A model generated the notes under the pieces. It worked only from the letters and a program-made list of their open reading frames with translations. It had not been told where the DNA came from and ran no database searches. The position numbers and the translations under genes are program-made. This document shows, piece after piece, positions 25,449-37,379 of a stretch of 64,000 nucleotides of DNA. Numbering within the stretch: the stretch's first letter is position 1; every line of letters begins with the position of its first letter. Source of the stretch: Halosimplex halobium (GTDB lineage Archaea > Halobacteriota > Halobacteria > Halobacteriales > Haloarculaceae); assembly GCF_051414055.1 (NCBI RefSeq), contig NZ_JBLKNX010000004.1:248001-312000 (forward strand), in the 5' to 3' direction.

Positions 25449-27398
25449 ATGACAAACGAACAGCAACCTCCTGACGGGGGACGAGAGGCATCGCATTCCA
25501 ACGGATCGAGCGCGGACGAGGGGGGACCGTCCCGCCGCACGTTCCTGAAGGGGACGGCGGCGGCCGGTGCGGTCGCGCTCGGCGTCGGCGCGGGCGCCGT
25601 CGGGTCGGCGTCGGCCGGGATCCCGACGCCCCGGCTGCACCGCGACGGCAACCTGATCAAGGACCCCGACGGCAACGTCGTGACGCTGCGGGGGGTCAAC
25701 ATCGCCGACCCCAAGCGGATCAACGTCACCTCGCAGGCCCGCGGGAAGGACGCCGTGCAGGTGATCGACACCCTCACCGACGCGAGCAACGGCTGGTACC
25801 CGCGGATGATCCGCGTGCCGGTCCAGCCGGTCGACATCGGCGAGTACGAGCCCGGTTCCGGCCCGCCGGTCCCGGCGTTCGACGAGAGCCAGCTGGAGAG
25901 CTACCTGACGAACCACCTCGACGAGGTCGTCCAGCGCTGCGCCGAGCGGGGCGTCTACTGCATCATCGACTACCACCGCCACCGCGACGTGCGCTGGGCG
26001 GAGGGCCAGTCCGGCCCGGTCAACGCCGAACTCCAGGACGAGGTCGACATGTTCTGGGACGTCGTCGCGCCGCGGTACGCCGACGAGTCGCACGTCCTCT
26101 ACGAGGTGTACAACGAACCGACCGAGCCCGGGATGTGGGAGGACCCGACGGACACCCAGTGGGTCGCCGACATCTGGCAGCTCTGGCTCGAGATGGCCCA
26201 GCCGTGGGTCGACACGATCCGCAGCCACGCGGACAACCTCATCCTGATGGGGTCGCCCTCCTGGACTCAGAGCCCCGAGGGCGCGCTCGTCGAGGAGTTC
26301 GACGGCGAGGACATCGCCTACACCTTCCACATCTACCCGGGGCACAACTCCAGCAGACAGCAGAACTGGGAGGACGCTTCGATCAACGGCGAGGGCGTCG
26401 AGGGGGTCTACGAACAGGCGCCGCTGTTCGTCACCGAGTTCGGCTGGGAGGAGAACGCCGGCCAGTACATCGGGGGGACCGACGAGTTCGGCGACGCCTT
26501 CCACGACTTCCTGGAGAAGAGCCCCGCCATCCACTGGACCGCGTGGTGCGCCGACCCGGTCTGGCGCCCGGTCATGTTCAGCCGGCCCTTCGCCGAGAAC
26601 GCCAACGACTCCGTCGGCGACCCGTACAACGGCACGGTCCCGGAGGCCTGCTCGGACCTGCCCTGCGAGTGGACGCTCACCACCGGCAGCGGCGGCATGG
26701 GCGACGACATCAAGAGCTGGCTCGAACAGTACCGCAACGACGGCATCCCCGGCGAGGGGACGGTGCGGCCGCCGACCGACGAACCCAACACCCCGACCGA
26801 CGAGCCGGATACGCCCACGGACGAACCGGACACGCCGACCGACGAACCGGACACGCCGACCGACGAACCGGACACGCCGACCGACGAACCGGACACGCCG
26901 ACCGACGAACCGGACACGCCGACCGACGAACCGGACACCCCGACGGACACGCCGGCGGCCGACGCGCTGGTGGTCGACGACTACGACGGGGACCCGGGGT
27001 GGTCGAGCCACCGCAACGACCTGGGGCAGTGGTGTGGCGCCGGCTCCTTCGAGAACGGCGGCGGCGAAGTCGAGGACGGCGCGCTCGTGTTAGAGTACGA
27101 CAACGGCGGCTGGTTCCAGGAGCAGATCAACCGCGACGTGAGCGACTACGACACGCTGGTCTTCGAGGTCAGCGGCGCGGACGGCGGCGAGGAGTCGGAG
27201 GTGCTGTTCGACATGGGCGGCGTCCGCACCATGCTCTCGAACGTCACCGCCGACGCCATCGGCACGAGCACGGGGGAAGTCCACGTCGACATGGAATCGG
27301 CGGGGATCGACCGCTCGTCGTCCAGCCTCTCGGTGCGGTTCAACTTCTGGCAAGGGGGAGCCAGCACGCTCGAACTCTCCGAGATCCGACTCGAATAG
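25449..27398 (+). CDS. Secreted GH5 endoglucanase with C-terminal binding-like module
   Basis: 649 residues. Tat signal PSRRTFLKG (about 31-39), then a GH5 barrel opening with IPTPRLHRDGNLIKDPDGN and LRGVNIADPKR; acid/base E223 in YNEP and nucleophile E330 in VTEFGW. After residue about 437 a linker of eight TDEPDTP-type units leads to a ~145-residue beta-rich module (505-649) shared by the whole cluster. Probably cleaves internal beta-1,4-glucan bonds outside the cell. First gene of the cluster; the next starts 34 nt on. Confidence 0.92.
   Translation: MTNEQQPPDGGREASHSNGSSADEGGPSRRTFLKGTAAAGAVALGVGAGAVGSASAGIPTPRLHRDGNLIKDPDGNVVTLRGVNIADPKRINVTSQARGKDAVQVIDTLTDASNGWYPRMIRVPVQPVDIGEYEPGSGPPVPAFDESQLESYLTNHLDEVVQRCAERGVYCIIDYHRHRDVRWAEGQSGPVNAELQDEVDMFWDVVAPRYADESHVLYEVYNEPTEPGMWEDPTDTQWVADIWQLWLEMAQPWVDTIRSHADNLILMGSPSWTQSPEGALVEEFDGEDIAYTFHIYPGHNSSRQQNWEDASINGEGVEGVYEQAPLFVTEFGWEENAGQYIGGTDEFGDAFHDFLEKSPAIHWTAWCADPVWRPVMFSRPFAENANDSVGDPYNGTVPEACSDLPCEWTLTTGSGGMGDDIKSWLEQYRNDGIPGEGTVRPPTDEPNTPTDEPDTPTDEPDTPTDEPDTPTDEPDTPTDEPDTPTDEPDTPTDEPDTPTDTPAADALVVDDYDGDPGWSSHRNDLGQWCGAGSFENGGGEVEDGALVLEYDNGGWFQEQINRDVSDYDTLVFEVSGADGGEESEVLFDMGGVRTMLSNVTADAIGTSTGEVHVDMESAGIDRSSSSLSVRFNFWQGGASTLELSEIRLE
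26773..26945 (+). repeat. 21-bp tandem repeat encoding TDEPDTP linker
   Basis: Eight units of a 21-nt sequence (ACGAACCGGACACGCCGACCG register), near-perfect at the DNA level in the downstream units, encode the hinge between catalytic and C-terminal modules. Confidence 0.9.
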
Positions 27399-27432
27399 CC
27401 CGACAGACGAACCCACACCCCACCACACACCA

Positions 27433-29454
27433 ATGAGCGACAACGGCACACACGACAGCGCACAGGCATCGAACGACGACGTATCGACCTCCGACTCGAC
27501 GGGGAGCTTCTCGCGACGGAGCGTCCTGAAGGCGACGGGGGCGGCCGCGGTCACCGCCGGCTTCGCCGACGCCCTGATGGGCTCGGTCGCGGCGGTCGGG
27601 ATCGACACGCCGCAGCTGCACCGCGACGGCAACAAGCTCAAAGACCCCAGCGGCAACGAGGTCATCCTCCGCGGGGTCAACATCGCCGACCCGGCGCGCC
27701 TGGCCCGCAGCTGGCGCGGCAAGGACTCCATGGAGGTGTTCAACAAGGCCACCAGCACGGACGAGGCCGACGAGGGCGGCTGGTACAGCCGGATCATCCG
27801 GCTCCCGACCCAGCCCCAGGACATCTCCAGCGCGACGAACGACCTCCAGATGGCCCACGGCGACGACTGGGGGCCACTCCTGCCCGGCCAGTTCGACGAG
27901 ACGGACATGGAGGAGTACTTCACCACCTACGTCGACCCCATCGTCGACGCCGCCGAGGAGCAGGGGCTGTACGTGATGATCGACTATCACCGTCACTTCC
28001 CGATCTTCCACCAGCCCCAGCACGAGGAGGACCTGGGCGAGTACCAGTGTGGCAACGAGTCGTTCCCCAACGACATCGGCTTCTGCGGGGAGCGCGGCGT
28101 CCTCTGGAACTCCGAGGAGCAGGCCTCCGAGCTCGACGGCTACGCCGAGGAGTACGCCGCCGAACTCGACCAGGAACTGCACGACTACTGGAACTTCGTC
28201 GCGCCCCGCTACAGCGACCGCTCGCACGTCATCTACGACGTGTACAACGAGCCGACCGGTCCCTACGCCGGTGACTGGGGGACACCCACCCGGGTCCCGA
28301 ACGCCGGCGAGGACGCCGGTCAGGACACCGACGTGATGGCCGAGGAGTCCAAGCGGTACTGGGACATGTGGGTCGACCGCGCCCAGCCGTGGATCGACAC
28401 GGTCCGCGAGCACGCCGACAACCTCCTGACGATCGGCTCGCCCCGGTGGAGCCAGTACACCTACTGGGCGCCCCAAAACGAGTTCCAGGGCGAGGACATC
28501 TGTTACACGGGTCACGTCTACACCCACGACAGCCTCCGCCCGCTCTCGGACTACTACGGGACGCCAGCCGAGGAGGTCCCCGTCTTCTTCAGCGAGTTCG
28601 GCTGGGCAGAGGGCGGCGGCAAGGACAACTTCAGCTTCCTCGAAGGCACGGCCGACGAGTACGCCGACGACTTCGAGCAGTTCATCGACGAATACCCGGT
28701 CCACCCGATCTGCTGGAACTTCGACCACACCTGGGAGCCCGCCTTCTTCCAGCACGACTCCAGCCAGGACGGCACCTGGGAGATATGGGACTACCAGGCC
28801 CGCCCCGGCCAGTGGTGGCAGGACTACCTCGAGGAGCACCGCAACGACGACCTCCCGAACCCCGACGAGGAGGACACCGCGACGACCACGACCACCACGA
28901 CGACTCAGCCGAGCACGCCGACTCCGACGGACGAACCCAGCACGCCGACGCCGACCGACGAGCCGAGCACGCCGACGCCGACGGACACCCCGACGCCGAC
29001 GGACGCGCCGGAGGCGCCCAGCGAGGCGCTGGTGGTCGACAACTACGACGGGGACCCGGGGTGGTCGAGCCACCGCAACGACCTGGGGCAGTGGTGCGGC
29101 GCCGGCTCCTTCGAGAACGGCGGCGGCGAGGAGTCCGCCGGCGAGCTCGTCCTGGAGTACGACAACGGCGGCTGGTTCCAGGAGCAGATCAACCGCGACG
29201 TGAGCGACTACGACACGCTCGTGTTCACGATCCGCGGCGCCGATGGCGGCGAGGAGTCGGAGGTGCTGTTCGACATGGGCGGCGTCCGCACCATGCTCTC
29301 GAACGTCACCGACGACTCCATCGGCACCAGCGTGAGCGAGGTCCGCGTCGACATGGAGTCGGCGGGGATCGACCGCTCGTCGCCGTCGGTTCGGTTCAAC
29401 TTCTGGCAGGGCGGCAGTAGCACGCTCAGGATCAGCGGCATCCACCTGGAGTAA
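27433..29454 (+). CDS. Secreted GH5 endoglucanase with C-terminal binding-like module
   Basis: 673 residues. Tat signal SRRSVLK (about 28-34); GH5 opening IDTPQLHRDGNKLKDPSGNEVILRG; acid/base E273 in YNEP; nucleophile E388 in FSEFGW. It differs from its upstream neighbour by an insertion of about 45 residues with two cysteines (about 195-240) between strands of the barrel. A poly-Thr stretch and TPTPTDEPS linker (about 480-525) precede the shared module (531-673). Probably endo-acting on beta-glucan. Second gene in the run, 34 nt after the first, with no promoter visible between. Confidence 0.91.
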   Translation: MSDNGTHDSAQASNDDVSTSDSTGSFSRRSVLKATGAAAVTAGFADALMGSVAAVGIDTPQLHRDGNKLKDPSGNEVILRGVNIADPARLARSWRGKDSMEVFNKATSTDEADEGGWYSRIIRLPTQPQDISSATNDLQMAHGDDWGPLLPGQFDETDMEEYFTTYVDPIVDAAEEQGLYVMIDYHRHFPIFHQPQHEEDLGEYQCGNESFPNDIGFCGERGVLWNSEEQASELDGYAEEYAAELDQELHDYWNFVAPRYSDRSHVIYDVYNEPTGPYAGDWGTPTRVPNAGEDAGQDTDVMAEESKRYWDMWVDRAQPWIDTVREHADNLLTIGSPRWSQYTYWAPQNEFQGEDICYTGHVYTHDSLRPLSDYYGTPAEEVPVFFSEFGWAEGGGKDNFSFLEGTADEYADDFEQFIDEYPVHPICWNFDHTWEPAFFQHDSSQDGTWEIWDYQARPGQWWQDYLEEHRNDDLPNPDEEDTATTTTTTTTQPSTPTPTDEPSTPTPTDEPSTPTPTDTPTPTDAPEAPSEALVVDNYDGDPGWSSHRNDLGQWCGAGSFENGGGEESAGELVLEYDNGGWFQEQINRDVSDYDTLVFTIRGADGGEESEVLFDMGGVRTMLSNVTDDSIGTSVSEVRVDMESAGIDRSSPSVRFNFWQGGSSTLRISGIHLE

Positions 29455-29535
29455 CCCGCCGCCGGCGGTCGTCGGCGGCCGGGTCGGTCCGGACGCCGGG
29501 GGGCGACCGCCGGGCGCTCGACACGCGGCCCAGCC

Positions 29536-30015
29536 ATGACACGCAACGAGCACGCCGACGGGGACGAGGGGGGCCCGCGCGACCGCGGTACCGGGGGTAC
29601 TGCGCCGGTCGCGCGGGCCGCACCCGCCGGGCTGTCCGTCGACGGGACCACCGCCGTCACGGCCGCACTCTCGTGGTCGTCGACGGCGCCGGCCCGGACC
29701 GACCACTACAACGTCTACGTCGACGGGGCCAAGCGGGCCGAGGCCGGCCGCGAGCGGACGCGCGTCGCGCTCGCCAACCTCGCGCCCGCGACGACCCACC
29801 GGGTCGGCGTCACCGCCGTCGACGGCGCGGGCGTCGAGTCCCGCCCCGCGACCGTGCGGCTGACGACCGACTCGCTCGACCCCGCGGCGGACGAGGCCGA
29901 CGGCGTGCCGGCGACGCGCCGCCCGGACTCGCGCTCGCCGCGGTCGGGCGCTCCCGGCGGGAGGACCGACCAGGCCGACCACGCCGACGGAGCGACTGAC
30001 GAGGAGCACAGCTGA
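29536..30015 (+). CDS. Stand-alone fibronectin type III domain protein
   Basis: 159 residues. Residues about 28-115 form one FN3 domain (LSVDGTTAVTAALSWSS, then HYNVYVDGAKRAEAG and THRVGVTAVDGAGVESRPATVRLTT), closely like the FN3 domains of the large GH5 downstream. Flanks are disordered and charged. No Tat motif, Sec signal or membrane span is seen, odd for an FN3 module otherwise used outside the cell. It may be a remnant of a larger exported enzyme or an internal partner. It lies 81 nt after and 36 nt before secreted glycosidases. Confidence 0.75.
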   Translation: MTRNEHADGDEGGPRDRGTGGTAPVARAAPAGLSVDGTTAVTAALSWSSTAPARTDHYNVYVDGAKRAEAGRERTRVALANLAPATTHRVGVTAVDGAGVESRPATVRLTTDSLDPAADEADGVPATRRPDSRSPRSGAPGGRTDQADHADGATDEEHS

Positions 30016-30051
30016 CGGACGACAGCGGGGCAGCGCGGCACACACGGACAC

Positions 30052-31521
30052 ATGACACGAGACGACGATACGACCGAATCGAGCGACGACAGCGCGGCGG
30101 ACGCCGCGGACACGACCAGACGGAGCGTCCTCAAGGCCGGGGCCGCGCTCGGCGCCGGCGGCCTCGCCGTCGGCCTGGGCGACCGGGCCGCGGCGGCGAA
30201 AGTCGAGGAGGTCTGCAACTCCGACTACGGCACCATCGAGGTGGCCGACGGCTTCTCGCTGGTGGACAACCAGTGGGGCAACTCGGCGGCCGACCAGTGT
30301 ATCTGGCTCAACGAGGACGGCAGCTACGGCTACGACTTCGACGCCTCGGGCACCGGCGGGGGGATCAACTACCCGCAGGTGCTCGTCGGCACCAAGCCGT
30401 GGGGCTCGGACACCGGCGTCGACGAGTTCCCGGTGCGCCGGCGGGACGTCGACGAACTCGTCATCGACGTCGAGGCCGACTACAGCCAGTCCGGCGGCGA
30501 GTGGGACTGGGCCGAGGAGTGGTGGTTGATGGAGCAGCCGGTCAGCGAGCAGACCCAGACCCACCAGTACGAGATCATGCTCCTGCTGGACTGGAACGAC
30601 CAGCACGACCACGGCGCCGTCGAGGCCGAGGCCGTCTGGACCGACCAGTACGGCAACACGGTCGACCACTGGACGACCTACCCCGGCGGCGGCACCAGCG
30701 CCGAGTTCTACATCTTCCGGATCCAGGGCGGCCACGACGGCGGGAAGATCGACCTGCAACCGATCGTCGACTACATGACCGACGAACACGGCGTCAGCGA
30801 GGACCTCTGGCTCTCCGGGATCGAACTCGGCAACGAGTACTGGGCGGGCTGTGTCGGCCAGACCACCTACGAGACGTTCGACGTGACCGTCAACGGGACC
30901 ACCTACGCCAGCGGCTCCGGCGAGTCCGCGGACAACGGCGGCAGCTCCCCGACGCCGACGCCGACCGACACGCCCACGGACACACCGACCGACACGCCCA
31001 CGGACACACCGACCGACACGCCCACGGACACACCGACCGACACGCCGACCGACACCCCGGCGGACGACCCCGGGGACGGCGGCTCGGGGGACGCCCTCGT
31101 CGTCAACGACTACGACGGGGACCCGGCGTGGTCGAGCAACCGGAACGACCTCGGCGAGTGGTGCGGCGCCGGTTCCTTCGAGAACGGCTCCGGCGAGGTC
31201 GAGGACGGTGCTCTGGTCCTGGAGTACGACAACGGCGGCTGGTTCCAGAGCCAGATCAACCGGGACGTGAGCGACTACGACGACCTGGTCCTGGAAGTCA
31301 GCGGCGCCGACGGGGACGAGGCGTCGGAGGTGCTGTTCGACATGGGCGGCGTGCGGACCATGCTCGCCGGCGTGACCGACGACGCCGTCGGCACGACGAC
31401 CGGGGAGGTCCGCGTGGACATGGCGTCGGCGGGGATCGACCGCTCGTCGCCGTCGCTGCGGCTGAACTTCTGGCAGGGCGGAGCCAGCACCCTGACGATC
31501 GAGGCGATCCGCCTGGAGTAG
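30052..31521 (+). CDS. Secreted GH12 endoglucanase with C-terminal binding-like module
   Basis: 489 residues. Tat signal TRRSVLKAG (about 22-30). Residues 48-290 fit the GH12 jelly roll: CNSDYG start, DNQWG, GGINYPQVLVG, nucleophile E174 in HQYEIMLLLDW and probable acid/base E262 in LGNEYWAG. GH12 enzymes cleave beta-1,4-glucan or xyloglucan with retention. A TDTP linker encoded by a 24-bp tandem repeat (30961-31060) leads to the shared module (about 348-489). Only 6 nt separate it from the next gene. Confidence 0.9.
   Translation: MTRDDDTTESSDDSAADAADTTRRSVLKAGAALGAGGLAVGLGDRAAAAKVEEVCNSDYGTIEVADGFSLVDNQWGNSAADQCIWLNEDGSYGYDFDASGTGGGINYPQVLVGTKPWGSDTGVDEFPVRRRDVDELVIDVEADYSQSGGEWDWAEEWWLMEQPVSEQTQTHQYEIMLLLDWNDQHDHGAVEAEAVWTDQYGNTVDHWTTYPGGGTSAEFYIFRIQGGHDGGKIDLQPIVDYMTDEHGVSEDLWLSGIELGNEYWAGCVGQTTYETFDVTVNGTTYASGSGESADNGGSSPTPTPTDTPTDTPTDTPTDTPTDTPTDTPTDTPTDTPADDPGDGGSGDALVVNDYDGDPAWSSNRNDLGEWCGAGSFENGSGEVEDGALVLEYDNGGWFQSQINRDVSDYDDLVLEVSGADGDEASEVLFDMGGVRTMLAGVTDDAVGTTTGEVRVDMASAGIDRSSPSLRLNFWQGGASTLTIEAIRLE
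30961..31060 (+). repeat. 24-bp tandem repeat encoding TDTP linker
   Basis: Four near-identical 24-nt units alternate the codons for Thr-Asp-Thr-Pro twice per unit. Both strands would be slippage-prone. Confidence 0.85.
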
Positions 31522-31527
31522 ATCCCC

Positions 31528-34557
<3,030 letters not shown>

Positions 34558-34585
34558 CGAACGACGCACGACGACATCTACATCT

Positions 34586-37267
34586 ATGATAGACGACGAC
34601 ACGAACGACACCGAATCGACGACGGCGTCGGTAGACAGCGAGACGGTCGAGACGGACGCCGAGCGTCCGGACCCCTCCCACGACGCCGAGGCGCTGGCGT
34701 CGATGGACCGGCGGGACTACCTGAAGGCGTCGCTGGCGGCCGCCGCGATGGCGGGTCTCGGGGGCGCCGGGACGGGGACGGCGGCCGCGGAGACGGCCGA
34801 CACGTCGAAGACCGTCGACGAGCGCATCCAGGAACACCGGACGGGCGACCTCGAGGTGGTCGTCGAGAACCCCGACGGCTCGACGGTCTCGGGCGCCGAG
34901 GTCTCGGTCTCCCAGCGGGAACACCAGTTCGGCTTCGGGACGGCCGTCAACGCCGACAGGCTGATCAACGGCTCCAGCGAGGGGGACAACTACCGCGAGT
35001 ACGTCCCCGAGCTGTTCAACACGGCGGTCCTCGGCAACCACCACAAGTGGCGGTTCTGGGAGAACAACCGCCAGACCGCCGACGAGGCGACCGACTGGCT
35101 ACTCGACCGGGGTCTGGACGTGCGTGGGCACGTCTGTCTCTGGGGTCGCGAGGACGTGGCGGCCATCCCCTCGGACATCCAGACGGCCATCGACAACAAC
35201 GACGCCGAGACGATCCGCGAGCGCTCGATGAACCACATCGAGGAGATCATCACCCACTACGGCGACGACCTGACCGAGTGGGAGGTCGTCAACGAGGCGA
35301 TGCACGCCTACCAGCTCCAGCTGGGGGTCTACGGCGACCGGATCGACACCGAGGAGCCCTGGACCGGCGAGGTCGTCCCGTGGACCTCCCAGCTGCTGGC
35401 CGACTGGTACGACAAGGCCGCGGAAGTCATCGAGGAGAACGGCTACGACCTGGGGGTCGCGGTCAACGACTTCAACCAGTTCCCCTACGCCTACACCGAC
35501 AACCGCTACGAGTCCGAGATCGACCACATCAATGCCAACGGGGCGCAGCTGGACACCGTCGGGCTGCAGGCCCACGTCGCCGCCCGCCAGGGCGAGTTCA
35601 ACACGAACAGCGACCCCGACGGCCGCATCGACGCAGACCAGGTGGTCGCCGAGATCAACAAGTGGGCCGACCACGGCGCGCGCGTGAAGATCACGGAGTT
35701 CGACACGTACAACGGCGACGACTGGGAGGACGACGAGGAACGCGCCGACGTGACCGAGAACTATCTGCGCGGTGCGTTCTCCCACCCTGGCGTCGACGCC
35801 TTCGTCATGTGGGGCTTCTGGGACGGCGACCACTGGAAGGACGAGGCCCCCCTCTTCTACCAGAACTGGTCGCAGAAACCCGCCTACGACGTGTGGACGG
35901 GGCTGGTCTACGACGAGTGGTGGACCGACGACAGCGGGACGACCGACGGGTCGGGGGCCTACGCGACGACCGCCTTCCTCGGCGACCACGAGGTCACGGT
36001 CAGCACCGACAGCGGGGAGACGACCGAGACGGTTTCGGTCTCGGACGCCTCGGGCACGACGACCGTCACCGTCACCGTCGAGGGCGACGGCGAGGGGAGC
36101 GACGACACCCAGCCGCCGTCGGTGCCGGAGAATCTCTCGGTGTCGGCGACGACCGACTCGACGGTCACCGTCACCTGGGACGGCGTCTCCGACAACGGCT
36201 CTTCGGGGCTGGACGGGTACGTCGTCTCCGTCGACGGGGGTCGGGACCAGACCGTGGGTGCCGGCATGACCACGGCGACCGTCGAGGGGCTGTCGGCGGA
36301 GACGAGCTACACGGTCGGCGTCTCGGCGGTCGACGCCGCCGGCAACGAGTCCGACGCCGCGACGGTCACGGCGACGACCGACGCCGCCGGCGACGGCGAG
36401 GACGGCGACGACGGCGAGGACGGGACCGACGAGCCGGCCGGCGACGCGCTGGTCGTCCACGAGTTCGACGGCGGCAACTACCCCGGGTCGAACGACCTGG
36501 GCAACTGGGCCGACGGCGGTAGCTTCGCCAACGGCGGCGGCAGCGGCGAAGTGTCGGACGGCGCGCTCCGACTGGAGTACGACAACGCCGGCTGGATGGG
36601 GTCGAACGTCGCGCAGTCGGTCGCCGACCGGCCGACGCTGCACCTCCGCGTCCGCGGCGACGCGGGCGGCGAGGAGGACGACTTCACCGTCCAGGTCGGC
36701 GGTGCGAGCGACCTGCTCGGCAACCTCACCGACGACACGATCGGCACGGAGTGGTCGACGGTGTCGGTCGACCTCGAGGCGGCCGGCGCGGACCTCGAGA
36801 ACCCCCAGTCCGTCCGGCTGAACTTCTGGCAGGGCACCTCCGGCGCCGTCGAGATCGACCGCATCGCCTTCGGCGGCTCCGGCGGGGGCGGCGACGGCTC
36901 GGACGGCTCCGACGACTCCGGTGACGGGTCGGACGGCTCGGACGGTTCCGACGGGTCCGACGGGTCGGACGGCTCCGACGGCTCCGACGGCTCCGACGGC
37001 GGGACGAGCGGCGACCTCGTCGCGGAGATCGACCCGAGCGCGACCTCGGCGTCGGTCGGCGAGCGGGTCAGCTTCCGCGTGACCGACACCACCGACTCGG
37101 GCAACTGGATCGACTCGCTGTCGTGGAGCCTGGGCAACGGCGAGTCGGCCAGCGGCTGGTACGCCGAGGCGACCTACGACTCGGCGGGCACCTACACGGT
37201 CGAACTGACCGCGACGAACAACGAGGGCGCTTCGACCACCGACACGGTCGAAGTCACCGTCTCCTGA
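34586..37267 (+). CDS. Secreted GH10 endo-xylanase-like enzyme with FN3, binding-like module and PKD domain
   Basis: 893 residues. Tat-like signal DRRDYLKAS (about 42-50). A short strand region (DLEVVVENPDGSTVSGAEV) precedes the GH10 barrel (about 115-440) with NHHKWRFWE, acid/base E237 in WEVVNEAMH and nucleophile E371 in KITEFDTY. Then a small beta domain (about 455-505), FN3 (512-600), module of the second subtype (620-765), a Ser-Asp-Gly repeat linker (767-808) and a terminal PKD-like domain. It probably cleaves xylan. The only protein here with a domain after the shared module. Confidence 0.91.
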   Translation: MIDDDTNDTESTTASVDSETVETDAERPDPSHDAEALASMDRRDYLKASLAAAAMAGLGGAGTGTAAAETADTSKTVDERIQEHRTGDLEVVVENPDGSTVSGAEVSVSQREHQFGFGTAVNADRLINGSSEGDNYREYVPELFNTAVLGNHHKWRFWENNRQTADEATDWLLDRGLDVRGHVCLWGREDVAAIPSDIQTAIDNNDAETIRERSMNHIEEIITHYGDDLTEWEVVNEAMHAYQLQLGVYGDRIDTEEPWTGEVVPWTSQLLADWYDKAAEVIEENGYDLGVAVNDFNQFPYAYTDNRYESEIDHINANGAQLDTVGLQAHVAARQGEFNTNSDPDGRIDADQVVAEINKWADHGARVKITEFDTYNGDDWEDDEERADVTENYLRGAFSHPGVDAFVMWGFWDGDHWKDEAPLFYQNWSQKPAYDVWTGLVYDEWWTDDSGTTDGSGAYATTAFLGDHEVTVSTDSGETTETVSVSDASGTTTVTVTVEGDGEGSDDTQPPSVPENLSVSATTDSTVTVTWDGVSDNGSSGLDGYVVSVDGGRDQTVGAGMTTATVEGLSAETSYTVGVSAVDAAGNESDAATVTATTDAAGDGEDGDDGEDGTDEPAGDALVVHEFDGGNYPGSNDLGNWADGGSFANGGGSGEVSDGALRLEYDNAGWMGSNVAQSVADRPTLHLRVRGDAGGEEDDFTVQVGGASDLLGNLTDDTIGTEWSTVSVDLEAAGADLENPQSVRLNFWQGTSGAVEIDRIAFGGSGGGGDGSDGSDDSGDGSDGSDGSDGSDGSDGSDGSDGSDGGTSGDLVAEIDPSATSASVGERVSFRVTDTTDSGNWIDSLSWSLGNGESASGWYAEATYDSAGTYTVELTATNNEGASTTDTVEVTVS
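36886..37005 (+). repeat. Ser-Asp-Gly tandem repeat linker
   Basis: Repeated 9-nt units (GACGGCTCC / GACGGGTCG variants) encode about a dozen DGS triplets between module and PKD domain. Confidence 0.85.
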
Positions 37268-37379
37268 CGACCACGACGGCGGGTCCGTCGGCGACACACC
37301 GCCGGCGGCCCCGCCGCGGCGTCCGTCCGCCCACACCCACGCGAGACACGACGGCCACACTCCACGCGAGACACGACCC

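Noticed and set aside
30961..31060. Tandem repeats considered as a CRISPR-like array
   Set aside because: There are no spacers; units are contiguous 24-mers encoding a Thr/Asp/Pro linker in frame. The same holds for 26773-26945.
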